From assembly GCF_001613165.1 (NCBI RefSeq), contig NZ_BDBV01000001.1, positions 238,173-302,172 of the forward strand: a DNA stretch of 64,000 nt, in the 5' to 3' direction. Below the pieces are notes generated by a model. The model was not told the origin of the DNA and made no database searches. It saw only the letters and a list, made by a program, of their open reading frames with translations. This document shows, one piece after another, positions 9,587 through 16,869 of this stretch (its first letter is position 1; the number at the start of each line of letters is the position of its first letter). The position numbers and the translations under genes are program-made. Origin of the DNA: Nocardia mexicana NBRC 108244. Its GTDB lineage: Bacteria > Actinomycetota > Actinomycetes > Mycobacteriales > Mycobacteriaceae.

Positions 9587-10654
9587 ATGCGCTGTGAACC
9601 ATCGGTGATCTCCGCGGGACGCTCCGCTGTGGCCGCCGAAACCGCCGCGGCCGTCGAAACCGATCCGGTGGCCCCGGCCCTGCCCGCGCCGCGCGGCGAG
9701 CTGTCCGGCGCGCTCGTCCGGCTGCTGCGCGGCGACACCTGCTGCACGGATATCGATATCGCCGCCGCGGACCCCTACGGCGACGATCTGCAGCTGGCCC
9801 TGCACGTCTGCTACGAACTGCACTATCACGGCTTCGCCGGGGTGGATCCGCGCTGGGAGTGGGATCCGGCCCTGCTGCGGCGGCGCGCACAACTGGAACA
9901 GCGCCTGCTGACCGCGCTGCGCGCCGATGTCGCGGGCGGGCGCGACCTCGACGCCGAACTGGAACGGCTGGTGACCGCGCCGGTCGAACCCGCCGGCGTC
10001 GGCTCGTTCCTGCTCGGCGAGGGCCGGTGGTGGCAGGTGTGCGAGTACTTCGTGCACCGGTCGATCTACCACCACAAGGAGGCCGATCCGTACGCGTGGG
10101 TGATTCCGCGGCTGCGCGGACAGGCCAAGGCCGCGCTGGTCGCGGTGGAATTCGACGAGTTCGGCGGCGGCCGCGGGGACCGGGTGCACGCCCGGCTGTT
10201 CGCGGACCTGCTCGACGGCGCCGGGCTGAACTCGGACTATCTGCACTACCTGGACGCGGTGCCCGCGCCGATGCTGACGCTGGTGAACATGATGTCGCTG
10301 TTCGGCCTGCACCGCGCGCTGCGGGGCGCGCTGGTCGGTCACTTCGCCGCGGTGGAGATCACGTCGCCGCCCGCGTCGCGCCGCATGGCCGACACCCTGC
10401 GGCGGTTGGGGGCCGACCCGGCATGCGTGCGGTTCTACACCGAACACGTCGAGGCGGACGCCGTGCACGAGCAGATCATGCGTCGCGACGTGCTCGGCGA
10501 TCTGCTCGCTCACGAACCGGAGCTCACCGAGTCGGTCGTCTTCGGCATCCAGGCCACCGGCGTGCTCGAGGACCGCATCGAGCGCCACCTGCTCGACAGC
10601 TGGAAATCCGGGCAGAGCTCCCTGCGCGTCACCGAGCCGAGGGAGACGGGTTAG
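9587..10654 (+). CDS. Haem-oxygenase-like di-iron redox enzyme
   Basis: 355 residues from the ATG at 9587; the ribosome site is weak (GGAG 12 nt upstream) and the first 35 residues are Ala/Pro-rich. The body fits the iron-containing redox enzyme family with a haem-oxygenase fold (HDO). Clustered acidic and His residues lie on predicted helices: CYELHYHG (about 75-82), EYFVHRSIYHHKEADP (153-168), VEFDEFGGG (187-195) with H201, AAVEITSPPASRRM (254-267) and YTEHVEADAVHEQI (284-297). HDO members use an Fe2/O2 centre for N-oxygenation, decarboxylation or ring formation; the reaction here is unknown. It starts 50 bp from the divergent NRPS and is directly followed by a methyltransferase gene. Confidence 0.8.
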   Translation: MRCEPSVISAGRSAVAAETAAAVETDPVAPALPAPRGELSGALVRLLRGDTCCTDIDIAAADPYGDDLQLALHVCYELHYHGFAGVDPRWEWDPALLRRRAQLEQRLLTALRADVAGGRDLDAELERLVTAPVEPAGVGSFLLGEGRWWQVCEYFVHRSIYHHKEADPYAWVIPRLRGQAKAALVAVEFDEFGGGRGDRVHARLFADLLDGAGLNSDYLHYLDAVPAPMLTLVNMMSLFGLHRALRGALVGHFAAVEITSPPASRRMADTLRRLGADPACVRFYTEHVEADAVHEQIMRRDVLGDLLAHEPELTESVVFGIQATGVLEDRIERHLLDSWKSGQSSLRVTEPRETG

Positions 10655-11335
10655 GTGCGGGCTGAGCCCTCGGACATGATCCTGGTGCGCGCGCCCGGGG
10701 TGTACCGGCCGCAGGAGGATACGAGGCTACTCATCCGCGCGATGGCCGCGGCGGCGATACCGCGCGGCGGGACGATGCTCGACGTCTGCACCGGGTCCGG
10801 GGCCGTCGCCGTCGCAGCGGCGCTCCTCGGTGGCGCGGAACACGTTACCGCGGTGGATATTTCGCGTTCCGCGCTGATCTCGGCATGGCTCAACAGCCGC
10901 CTCCGCCGGACTCGGATCGAGCTGCTGCACGGCGAGTTCGCCGAGGTGCTCGGCCACCGCCGCTTCGATGTCGTGCTGGCGAACCCGCCGTACGTGCCCG
11001 GCCCCGTGCCCACGCCCACGTACGGACCCGCCCGCGCCTGGGAGGCGGGTCCGGCCGGGCGGGCGGTGCTCGACCCGCTGTGCCGGATACTGCCGAACCT
11101 GTTGAACCCGAAGGGTATCGGCCTGATCGTGCACTCGTCGCTGTGCGATGTCGATGCCACGGTCCGGGACCTGCGCGACGGCGGCCTGAAGGCGGCGATC
11201 GTGGCCCGGGAGATCAACGAGTTCGGTCCCGTGCTGCGCGCCCGCGCGCCCTGGCTGGAATCGGCCGGGCTGATCGAGCCCGGCCAACGATACGAGGAGT
11301 TGGTGGTCGTCCGTGCCGACCGAACCGCAACGTGA
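10655..11335 (+). CDS. HemK/MTQ-like SAM-dependent methyltransferase
   Basis: 226 residues, starting with a GTG immediately after the upstream stop codon (no gap), with a GAGGGAG ribosome site about ten bases before. LDVCTGSGAVAVAAALLG is motif I of class I methyltransferases, VDISRSAL is motif II, and VLANPPYVPGP carries the NPPY catalytic motif of N-methyltransferases such as HemK/PrmC and Mtq2. It therefore probably methylates an amide or amine nitrogen on a protein or small molecule. An ATG at 10676 is an alternative start. Its 3' end overlaps the next gene by 23 bases, so the three genes are translationally coupled. Confidence 0.85.
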   Translation: MRAEPSDMILVRAPGVYRPQEDTRLLIRAMAAAAIPRGGTMLDVCTGSGAVAVAAALLGGAEHVTAVDISRSALISAWLNSRLRRTRIELLHGEFAEVLGHRRFDVVLANPPYVPGPVPTPTYGPARAWEAGPAGRAVLDPLCRILPNLLNPKGIGLIVHSSLCDVDATVRDLRDGGLKAAIVAREINEFGPVLRARAPWLESAGLIEPGQRYEELVVVRADRTAT

Positions 11336-11516
11336 CCCGCGCCGCGTCGTCCTCACCAAGGACGGCCCGGCACTGATCGAGGGACCGGTGGACCTGGTCA
11401 CCGACGACGGCGCCACTCTCCACTGCGACCGGTTCGTCGTCGCGGTCTGCCTGTGCCGACGCTCCCGCGACTACCCGCTCTGCGACACCAGCCACCGCCG
11501 CCACCGCCGCGACTGA
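11313..11516 (+). CDS. CDGSH-type iron-sulfur domain protein
   Basis: 67 residues from a GTG inside the end of the methyltransferase gene. The C-terminal CLCRRSRDYPLCDTSHRR reproduces the CDGSH [2Fe-2S] pattern CxCxxSxxxPxCDxSH: three Cys and one His ligand, with CDTSH in place of CDGSH. The N-terminal 40 residues form the small beta cap typical of the family (GPALIEGPVDLV). Such proteins carry a redox-active, acid-labile cluster and can act as electron donors. In this operon an obvious guess is that it supplies electrons to the di-iron enzyme encoded two genes upstream; that is inference. It converges on the regulator at 11523 with only six bases between. Confidence 0.88.
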   Translation: MPTEPQRDPRRVVLTKDGPALIEGPVDLVTDDGATLHCDRFVVAVCLCRRSRDYPLCDTSHRRHRRD

Positions 11517-11522
11517 GACCGC

Positions 11523-12356
11523 TCACCCGGGGCAGAGCCGGTCCAGCGCGGCCTGGCTGTCCTCGTCGGCGGCGCGATAGATGATCAGCCGCTGGTCCGG
11601 ATCGTGCAGCGGTACCAGGGCCTCGTAGGCCACCGTGACCGTGCCGATGTCGGGATGCCTCAGGGTCTTGCGACCCCGGCCGTTCACCCGGACGTCTCGC
11701 TTCGCCCACAGGCGTTCGAACTCGCTACTGCGGGAACGGAATTCCCCGATCAGGTCGGCGAGGACGCGGTCCTCCGGATGGGCGGCCCAGGCGGCGCGCA
11801 GATCGGCGATGCCCTCGCGCACGGTGCGCTCGCGGTCCGCGAAGAAGTTGCTCATCCCCGGATGTAGCAGGCACAGCCACATCGAATTGCGCTGCGATGT
11901 CGGCATGGTGTCGAAATCCAGTAGCAGCCTGGACATTTCGGAGTTCCACGCCAGAATGTCGTAGCGGTGGTTCACGACCATCGCCGGCAGCGGCGACAGG
12001 TCGGCGACCAGCTGTCGCAGTTCCGGCGCCGCCGTGGTGGCGGGCTTGTCGTTGTCGGGTAGCCGCTGCCGGGCCAGGTCGAACAGGTAGGCGCGCTCGT
12101 CGGCGTCCAGGCGCAGCGCCCCGGCCAGCGCCTCCAGCACCTCGGCGGACGGCCGCAGCCCGCGACCCTGCTCCAGCCGCACGATGTAATCCGTGCTGAC
12201 CCCCGACAGCTCGGCGACCTCCTCGCGCCGCAGCCCCGGGGTGCGCCGGGACCGCCGCTGCGGCAGCCCGAAATCCCGCGGATCCAGCCGCTCGCGCCGG
12301 GTGCGCAGGAATGCGGCCAGCTCCTGTGTCGCGTCCACGGTGCCAGTCATCGGCAT
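11523..12356 (-). CDS. XRE-family regulator with MmyB-like ligand-binding domain
   Basis: 277 residues from the ATG at 12356, with AGGA just upstream; an ATG six bases later is also possible. A helix-turn-helix fills about residues 8-75 (RRTPGLRREEVAELSGVSTD, YIVRLEQGR), with the conserved GLRREEVA stretch seen in MmyB-type regulators. The rest is the MmyB-like ligand-binding (PAS-like) domain, including AMVVNHRYDILAWN and a Trp/His-rich middle. These regulators usually stand divergent to the oxidoreductase gene they control, exactly as here with the aldo/keto reductase at 12469. The ligand is unknown; fatty acids have been proposed for relatives. Confidence 0.88.
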   Translation of the reverse strand: MPMTGTVDATQELAAFLRTRRERLDPRDFGLPQRRSRRTPGLRREEVAELSGVSTDYIVRLEQGRGLRPSAEVLEALAGALRLDADERAYLFDLARQRLPDNDKPATTAAPELRQLVADLSPLPAMVVNHRYDILAWNSEMSRLLLDFDTMPTSQRNSMWLCLLHPGMSNFFADRERTVREGIADLRAAWAAHPEDRVLADLIGEFRSRSSEFERLWAKRDVRVNGRGRKTLRHPDIGTVTVAYEALVPLHDPDQRLIIYRAADEDSQAALDRLCPG

Positions 12357-12468
12357 CAATCCTACGGGCAGCCTGGTACCGGCGTTCCCAGGAAGATTCT
12401 TCCCTTACCCCCTGCTCGCGACCGCCACAGACTGGTCCCCGACGCACGGACACGAACAGGAGGACACC

Positions 12469-13533
12469 ATGTCCCTCACCCTCGACACCTACCGGCTGCT
12501 GGGGCGCTCCGGGCTGCGGGTCTCGCCGCTGGCTCTGGGCACGATGACCTTCGGCGAAGACTGGGGCTGGGGCGCCGACCGCGAGGAGTCGCGCAAGCTG
12601 CTCGACACCTACCTCGGGCGCGGCGGCAATTTCATCGATACGGCCAGCATGTACACCGCGGGCAGCTCCGAGCGGCTGCTGGGCGAGTTCACCCGGGAAA
12701 ATCGCGAAAGCCTGGTGCTGGCAACGAAATACACGATGCTGCGGCGGCCGGGTGACCCGAATTCCGGTGGCAACCACCGCAAGAGCATGTTCGCCTCGGT
12801 GGAAAACAGTCTGCGGCAGCTGAATACCGACTACATCGACCTGCTGTACCTGCACGCCTGGGACTTCCACACCCCGGTCGAGGAGATCCTGCGTGGGATG
12901 GACGATCTCGTCCGGCAGGGCAAGGTGCTGTACGTGGCGATCTCCGACGCCCCGGCGTGGCAGGTCTCGCGCATGCAGGCCATCGCCGACCTGCGCGGCT
13001 GGTCGCCGCTGGCGGCGCTGCAGATCGAGTACAGCCTCATCGAGCGCACCGGGGAGCGGGACCTGATTCCGATGGCCCGCGAGCTGGGCCTGGGCGTGAT
13101 TCCCTGGTCTCCACTGGCCAGCGGGGTGCTCACCGGCAAGTACAGCCGCGACGATCTCGCCGACGACGCCGTCGGCTCGCCCGAGGGCAGCCGCAAGAAC
13201 GTCGCCCTGTCCAGCGGCGCGCTCACCGAGCGCGGCCTGGCGATCGCCGATGTCGTGAAAGAGGTTGCGGCCCAGCTGGGTAAGACGCCCTCGCAGGTGG
13301 CGCTGGCGTGGACCCTGCAGAATCCGGCGGTCACGGCTCCGATCATCGGCGCCCGCACCCCGGCGCAGCTGGAGGACAACCTCGGCGCCCTCGAGGTCGA
13401 ATTCGACGCCGAGCAGCTGGCTCGTCTCGACGCGGCCAGCGCCATCACCCTCGGCTTCCCGCACGACTTCCTGGCGCTCGAGATGACCCGGAACGTCACC
13501 GGTGGCGGTCTCACGATCGAATCGCGCCGCTGA
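12469..13533 (+). CDS. Aldo/keto reductase
   Basis: 354 residues. The ATG at 12469 has a strong AGGAGGA site six bases upstream. The protein is a TIM-barrel NADPH-dependent aldo/keto reductase of the YajO/Tas type: RLLGRSGLRVSPLALGTMTFG at the start, FIDTASMYTAGSSERLLGE carrying the catalytic Asp and Tyr, LVLATKY with the catalytic Lys, DLLYLHAWD with the His position, and a C-terminal NADPH loop near ITLGFPHDF. It reduces aldehydes or ketones; the substrate is not readable. It is divergent from the MmyB-type regulator, which probably controls it. A GC-rich hairpin follows the stop codon. Confidence 0.92.
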   Translation: MSLTLDTYRLLGRSGLRVSPLALGTMTFGEDWGWGADREESRKLLDTYLGRGGNFIDTASMYTAGSSERLLGEFTRENRESLVLATKYTMLRRPGDPNSGGNHRKSMFASVENSLRQLNTDYIDLLYLHAWDFHTPVEEILRGMDDLVRQGKVLYVAISDAPAWQVSRMQAIADLRGWSPLAALQIEYSLIERTGERDLIPMARELGLGVIPWSPLASGVLTGKYSRDDLADDAVGSPEGSRKNVALSSGALTERGLAIADVVKEVAAQLGKTPSQVALAWTLQNPAVTAPIIGARTPAQLEDNLGALEVEFDAEQLARLDAASAITLGFPHDFLALEMTRNVTGGGLTIESRR

Positions 13534-13539
13534 CGGCCC

Positions 13540-13567
13540 GCCCCTGCGCTCACCGCGAGCGCGGGGG
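13540..13567. terminator. Hairpin between convergent genes, possible bidirectional terminator
   Basis: GCGCTC (13546-13551) pairs with GAGCGC (13557-13562), extended by CCCC (13541-13544) with GGGG (13563-13566) around one bulged T. It sits between the convergent aldo/keto reductase and CPBP genes. No T-run follows, as is common in actinobacteria. Confidence 0.45.
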
Positions 13568-13568
13568 C

Positions 13569-14225
13569 TCAGGCGCGCGAAGCCGCCGCGCCGTGGTAGA
13601 AGTACCGGCCGAGGCCGATGGTGAAGACGAGCATGCCGTACACCGAATGCTCGACCGACGCGGTGAACAGCGATTGCGTCCGCAGGTATCGCAGCGCGAA
13701 CAACCAGCCGCCGACGCCGCTGGCGGCGACGGAGAACCAGCTGCCGAAAATAATGTGGACGTAGGCGAATGCGGCCGCACTGGCGGCGACCAATACGAGG
13801 CTCTCACCGAAAACGGGCGCGTACCGATGGAAAAGGAACGAACGGAACACCAATTCCTGCGGATACACGCTCACCGCGGGATACAGGATCATCACCGCGA
13901 GCCATAACCACGGATTTCGCCGCGGCAGGTCGAACAGATCGTCCCGCCGCAGCAGCGCCACCGCCCCGCCGAGGGTGAGCGAACTCGCCCCCGCCAATGC
14001 CGCCATCGAGCGGGCCTCGGTCCGGAACGCCGAGGTACGCCACAGCGTGGCGCGGTCGAAATCGGGCGAGCGCCGAAGATACGCGGCGGCGCCCGCGGCC
14101 AGCGCGAGCAGTGCGGGAATCGGCGGTTTACCGCGCATCAGCCGGTTGTAGGCCGTGGTTCCGCCGAAGAACAATGCCGCATACTCGGCGCCCAGATAAA
14201 CCCGCCGCCACCGCCGAATCCTCAT
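13569..14225 (-). CDS. CPBP-family intramembrane metalloprotease-like protein
   Basis: 218 residues from the ATG at 14225. About six membrane segments are visible (for example LWLAVMILYPAVSVY and LVLVAASAAAFAYVHIIF). The CPBP/Abi motifs are recognisable: YPQELVFRSFLFHR at motif 1 (EExxxR with the first Glu replaced by Gln), FAYVH at motif 2 and a final His in VEHSVYG at motif 3, where Asn normally follows. Members range from CAAX-type proteases to bacteriocin self-immunity proteins; the altered first Glu leaves activity uncertain. It is convergent with the aldo/keto reductase and separated from the cbiX gene by 160 bases. Confidence 0.8.
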   Translation of the reverse strand: MRIRRWRRVYLGAEYAALFFGGTTAYNRLMRGKPPIPALLALAAGAAAYLRRSPDFDRATLWRTSAFRTEARSMAALAGASSLTLGGAVALLRRDDLFDLPRRNPWLWLAVMILYPAVSVYPQELVFRSFLFHRYAPVFGESLVLVAASAAAFAYVHIIFGSWFSVAASGVGGWLFALRYLRTQSLFTASVEHSVYGMLVFTIGLGRYFYHGAAASRA

Positions 14226-14385
14226 GACCACACAATAATTGCGGCCACAACGAAGTCGGAGGTCGCGCAAGCGAAGAATGCGTGACTCACACGGGAACGG
14301 CAGGAAGTCGGGGCCCTGCCGCCGCACACCGTCCGGCGTGCCCGGCCCGTGGCCCTGGGCGGGCGGGACGGACGGGGTGCGGCAG

Positions 14386-15111
14386 TCAGGCAGCCGTGCG
14401 GGAGAGGTCCCGGGCGGCCGAGCGATAGCGGTCGACGAGCAGGCGGACGACCGCGGGGTGGACGCCGATGGGTTCGGCGACGCCGTCGGCGCCGCACTCG
14501 TGCAGGCGCTGGTGGAACAGTCCGTGGGCCAGCAGATACGAGGCGATGAACACCCGGCGCTCGCCCGATTTCCGCAGCGACGCAACGACTTCCGGGACAC
14601 GCGGCGCGCCCGTGGCGATATAGGCCAGGTGCACGGGAGCCGCCAGCTGTTCGCTGAGCATAATGGTTGCCCGGCGCACATCGTGCCGGGCGCGGGCATC
14701 CGACGATCCGGCGGCCGCGAACACCACCGCATCGCCCGGCCGCCAGCCCGCGGCACGCAACCGCATCCGCATGATCCGCGCCAGCGCCGGATCGGGCCCC
14801 ATCGCGGGCGTCACCGCGACGGCCGCATGGCGGCTCTCGGCCACCTCGCGCGGCACATCCTGGTACACGTGATAGCCCGAGGCGAGGAAGGCCGGAACCA
14901 CCACGGCCGGACCGGGATTCAGATCCCGCAGGACCTCGGCCGGCGAAGGCCCGAGCACATCCACGAATGCGGTCCGCACCACCGGTGCACCGCTTCCGGC
15001 CTCGGGCACACCGAGTTCGTGCCCGACCGCCTCCGCCAGCGCGGCGATCATCTCCACGCCCCGCGAACTCCTGGTGCCGTGGGCGACCAGCACCAGGGCC
15101 GGGCCGCTCAT
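14386..15111 (-). CDS. Sirohydrochlorin chelatase (CbiX/SirB-like)
   Basis: 241 residues from the ATG at 15111, whose A is the last base of the upstream stop codon (TGATG). VLVAHGTRSSRG opens the first half of the protein with a metal-binding His, and VVPAFLASGYHVYQDVP supplies the second; a related but weaker repeat appears in the C-terminal half (FIASYLLAHGLFHQRL). The family inserts Fe2+ or Co2+ into sirohydrochlorin. As the last gene of the narK-nirBD operon it most likely makes siroheme for the NirB reductase. It corresponds in position to Rv0259c of M. tuberculosis. Confidence 0.88.
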   Translation of the reverse strand: MSGPALVLVAHGTRSSRGVEMIAALAEAVGHELGVPEAGSGAPVVRTAFVDVLGPSPAEVLRDLNPGPAVVVPAFLASGYHVYQDVPREVAESRHAAVAVTPAMGPDPALARIMRMRLRAAGWRPGDAVVFAAAGSSDARARHDVRRATIMLSEQLAAPVHLAYIATGAPRVPEVVASLRKSGERRVFIASYLLAHGLFHQRLHECGADGVAEPIGVHPAVVRLLVDRYRSAARDLSRTAA

Positions 15112-16409
15112 CACACCCCCGCCAGCGGCGCGGGCCGCTGCGGCCGCTGCGCCGGATCGGCGGCCTCCCGATCCCCGTCGTGACCGCGCGCGCCGCCGCC
15201 TCCGGGCATGTCGCCACGCCGCGTCGGCGCACCATAGCCCGCCGCCGGACGCGGATTGTTGTCGATGCACTCGGCCGGATCCAGCGCCAGCCGGTATCCC
15301 CGTTTCACCACTGTCTGAATGGCTTTCGGCGTTCCCAGCCCGGCGCGCAGGCGCGCGATACCGGTCTCCACCGCATGCGTATCGTCACCGCCGCCGGGCA
15401 GCGCGGCCAGCAGGTCCTCCCGGGAGACGACCCGGCCGGGCTGCCGTGCCAGCGCCCGCATCAGCGCCATCGGCGCCGGCGCCAGCTGCCGCACCTGATC
15501 GTCGACGACGACACATCCGCCGCGGACGCTGAGCACATGCCCGGCGGCGTGAATTCGGTTGGCGCGCCGCGGCAGTTCCTCGGCCACGTGCCGCGCCAAT
15601 GCCCCCAGCCGCGCCCGGCCGGGCATGGTGGTGGGCACGCCCAGCTCCTCCAGCGGAGCGGCGGTGATCGGTCCGACGCACGCGGGCAGCACCCGGGCGC
15701 GGAACGCGTGCAGGACGGCCTCCAGCAGCCCGGTTTCCTTGGCGCGCATAAGGGTCGAGGCCACGGCCGGGGCGCTGGTGAAGGTGACGCAGTCCAGCGC
15801 CGAGGTGACGATCGCCTCGATCAGCCGGTCCAGCGGCACCGGATCCTCCGGCGGAATCCAGCGATACACCGGCACCGGCACGACATCGGCTCCGGCACAG
15901 CGCAATACCTCGCAGAAGTCGGGCACCGGCTCCCATTCGGTGGTCGCGCCGTGCAGCTGCACCGCGATGCGCACGCCCTCGACCCCCTCGGCGAGCAGGT
16001 GATCCAGCACCTCGGCCGAGGACTCGGACGCGGGCGACCACTCCTCGCGCAGCTCGGCCGCGCGGATGGCGCCCTTGGCCTTCGGGCCGCGAGCGAGCAG
16101 GCGGGTGGAGCCCAGCGTCGTGCGCAGCTCCTCGGCCAGGCCCCACCCTTCCGCGGCCTCCATCCAGCCGCGGAAGCCGATGCCCGTGGTGGCGACGGAG
16201 ATCTGGGGCGGATCGGCGACCAACTGCCGGGTCACCCGTTCCAGTTCGTTGTCGTCGGCCAGCGGAATGATCCGAATGGCCGGGGCCGCAATGATATTGG
16301 CGCCGCGCCGGGTCAGCAGCGTGGCCAGCTCCTCGGCGCGGCGGGCGGCCGTGATGCCGATGGTGAAACCGTCCAGGCACGCGGCGTTGGTCGCGGGTTC
16401 GACGGTCAT
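15111..16409 (-). CDS. Uroporphyrinogen-III synthase-like protein fused to a winged-helix DNA-binding domain
   Basis: 432 residues. Residues about 12-270 form a HemD-like two-lobe domain (GFTIGITAARRAEELATLL, ATTGIGFRGW, CVTFTSAPAVASTLM). Residues about 300-385 form an OmpR-type winged helix: LAPAPMALMRALARQPGRVV, then SREDLL, and GIARLRAGLG followed by VVKRGYRL. The same fusion is known in Rv0260c. It may make uroporphyrinogen III for siroheme, or the DNA-binding part may make it a tetrapyrrole-sensing regulator of the operon. The last 45 residues are Gly/Arg/Pro-rich and probably disordered. ATG overlaps the nirD stop (ATGA), so translation is coupled. Confidence 0.88.
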   Translation of the reverse strand: MTVEPATNAACLDGFTIGITAARRAEELATLLTRRGANIIAAPAIRIIPLADDNELERVTRQLVADPPQISVATTGIGFRGWMEAAEGWGLAEELRTTLGSTRLLARGPKAKGAIRAAELREEWSPASESSAEVLDHLLAEGVEGVRIAVQLHGATTEWEPVPDFCEVLRCAGADVVPVPVYRWIPPEDPVPLDRLIEAIVTSALDCVTFTSAPAVASTLMRAKETGLLEAVLHAFRARVLPACVGPITAAPLEELGVPTTMPGRARLGALARHVAEELPRRANRIHAAGHVLSVRGGCVVVDDQVRQLAPAPMALMRALARQPGRVVSREDLLAALPGGGDDTHAVETGIARLRAGLGTPKAIQTVVKRGYRLALDPAECIDNNPRPAAGYGAPTRRGDMPGGGGARGHDGDREAADPAQRPQRPAPLAGV

Positions 16410-16804
16410 GGCGATTCCTCACCGGTACAGCCCGAGGGCTCGTTCGAGACCGCCACGACGCCGTCGACCACGCGCACGGCATAGACCGGCAGCGCCATCG
16501 TGTCGTCGTCCAGGCAGCGCCCGTCCACCAGGGAGAATGCCTGCTTGAGCAGCGGGGAGGCCACCACGGGCACGCCGCCGCGATCGCCGACGATGCCGCG
16601 CGACATCACCGCGGCCCGCCCGAACGGGTCGATATTGCCGACGGCGTAGAGGGTACCGTCGGGTAGCAGGAACAGGGCAGCCTGCCGCCCACCCTTCAGC
16701 AACACCGCCACGCCGCGGCCCGGAATCAGATAATCGAAGCGGCAGGCCGAGGTCCAACCAGCAGTGGTGACCTGAGCAATGCCAGGGGTGTCGATCACGG
16801 TCAT
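16406..16804 (-). CDS. nirD: Nitrite reductase small subunit
   Basis: 132 residues from the ATG at 16804, chosen over a start ten codons earlier because GGAGGAG lies at proper distance upstream. The protein is a Rieske-like NirD: LIPGRGVAVLLKGGRQAALF, LYAVGNIDPFGRAAVMSRGI and SPLLKQAFSLVDGRCLDDD match the family along its length. As usual for NirD, the Rieske cluster ligands are missing. It partners NirB to form the cytoplasmic NADH-dependent nitrite reductase. It lies 65 bases after nirB and overlaps the next gene by four. Confidence 0.94.
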   Translation of the reverse strand: MTVIDTPGIAQVTTAGWTSACRFDYLIPGRGVAVLLKGGRQAALFLLPDGTLYAVGNIDPFGRAAVMSRGIVGDRGGVPVVASPLLKQAFSLVDGRCLDDDTMALPVYAVRVVDGVVAVSNEPSGCTGEESP

Positions 16805-16869
16805 CGGTAACTCTCCTCCGAACGCTCTACCCATTGGTACCGGCGTCCTGTTTCCACGCGATTACGCGC

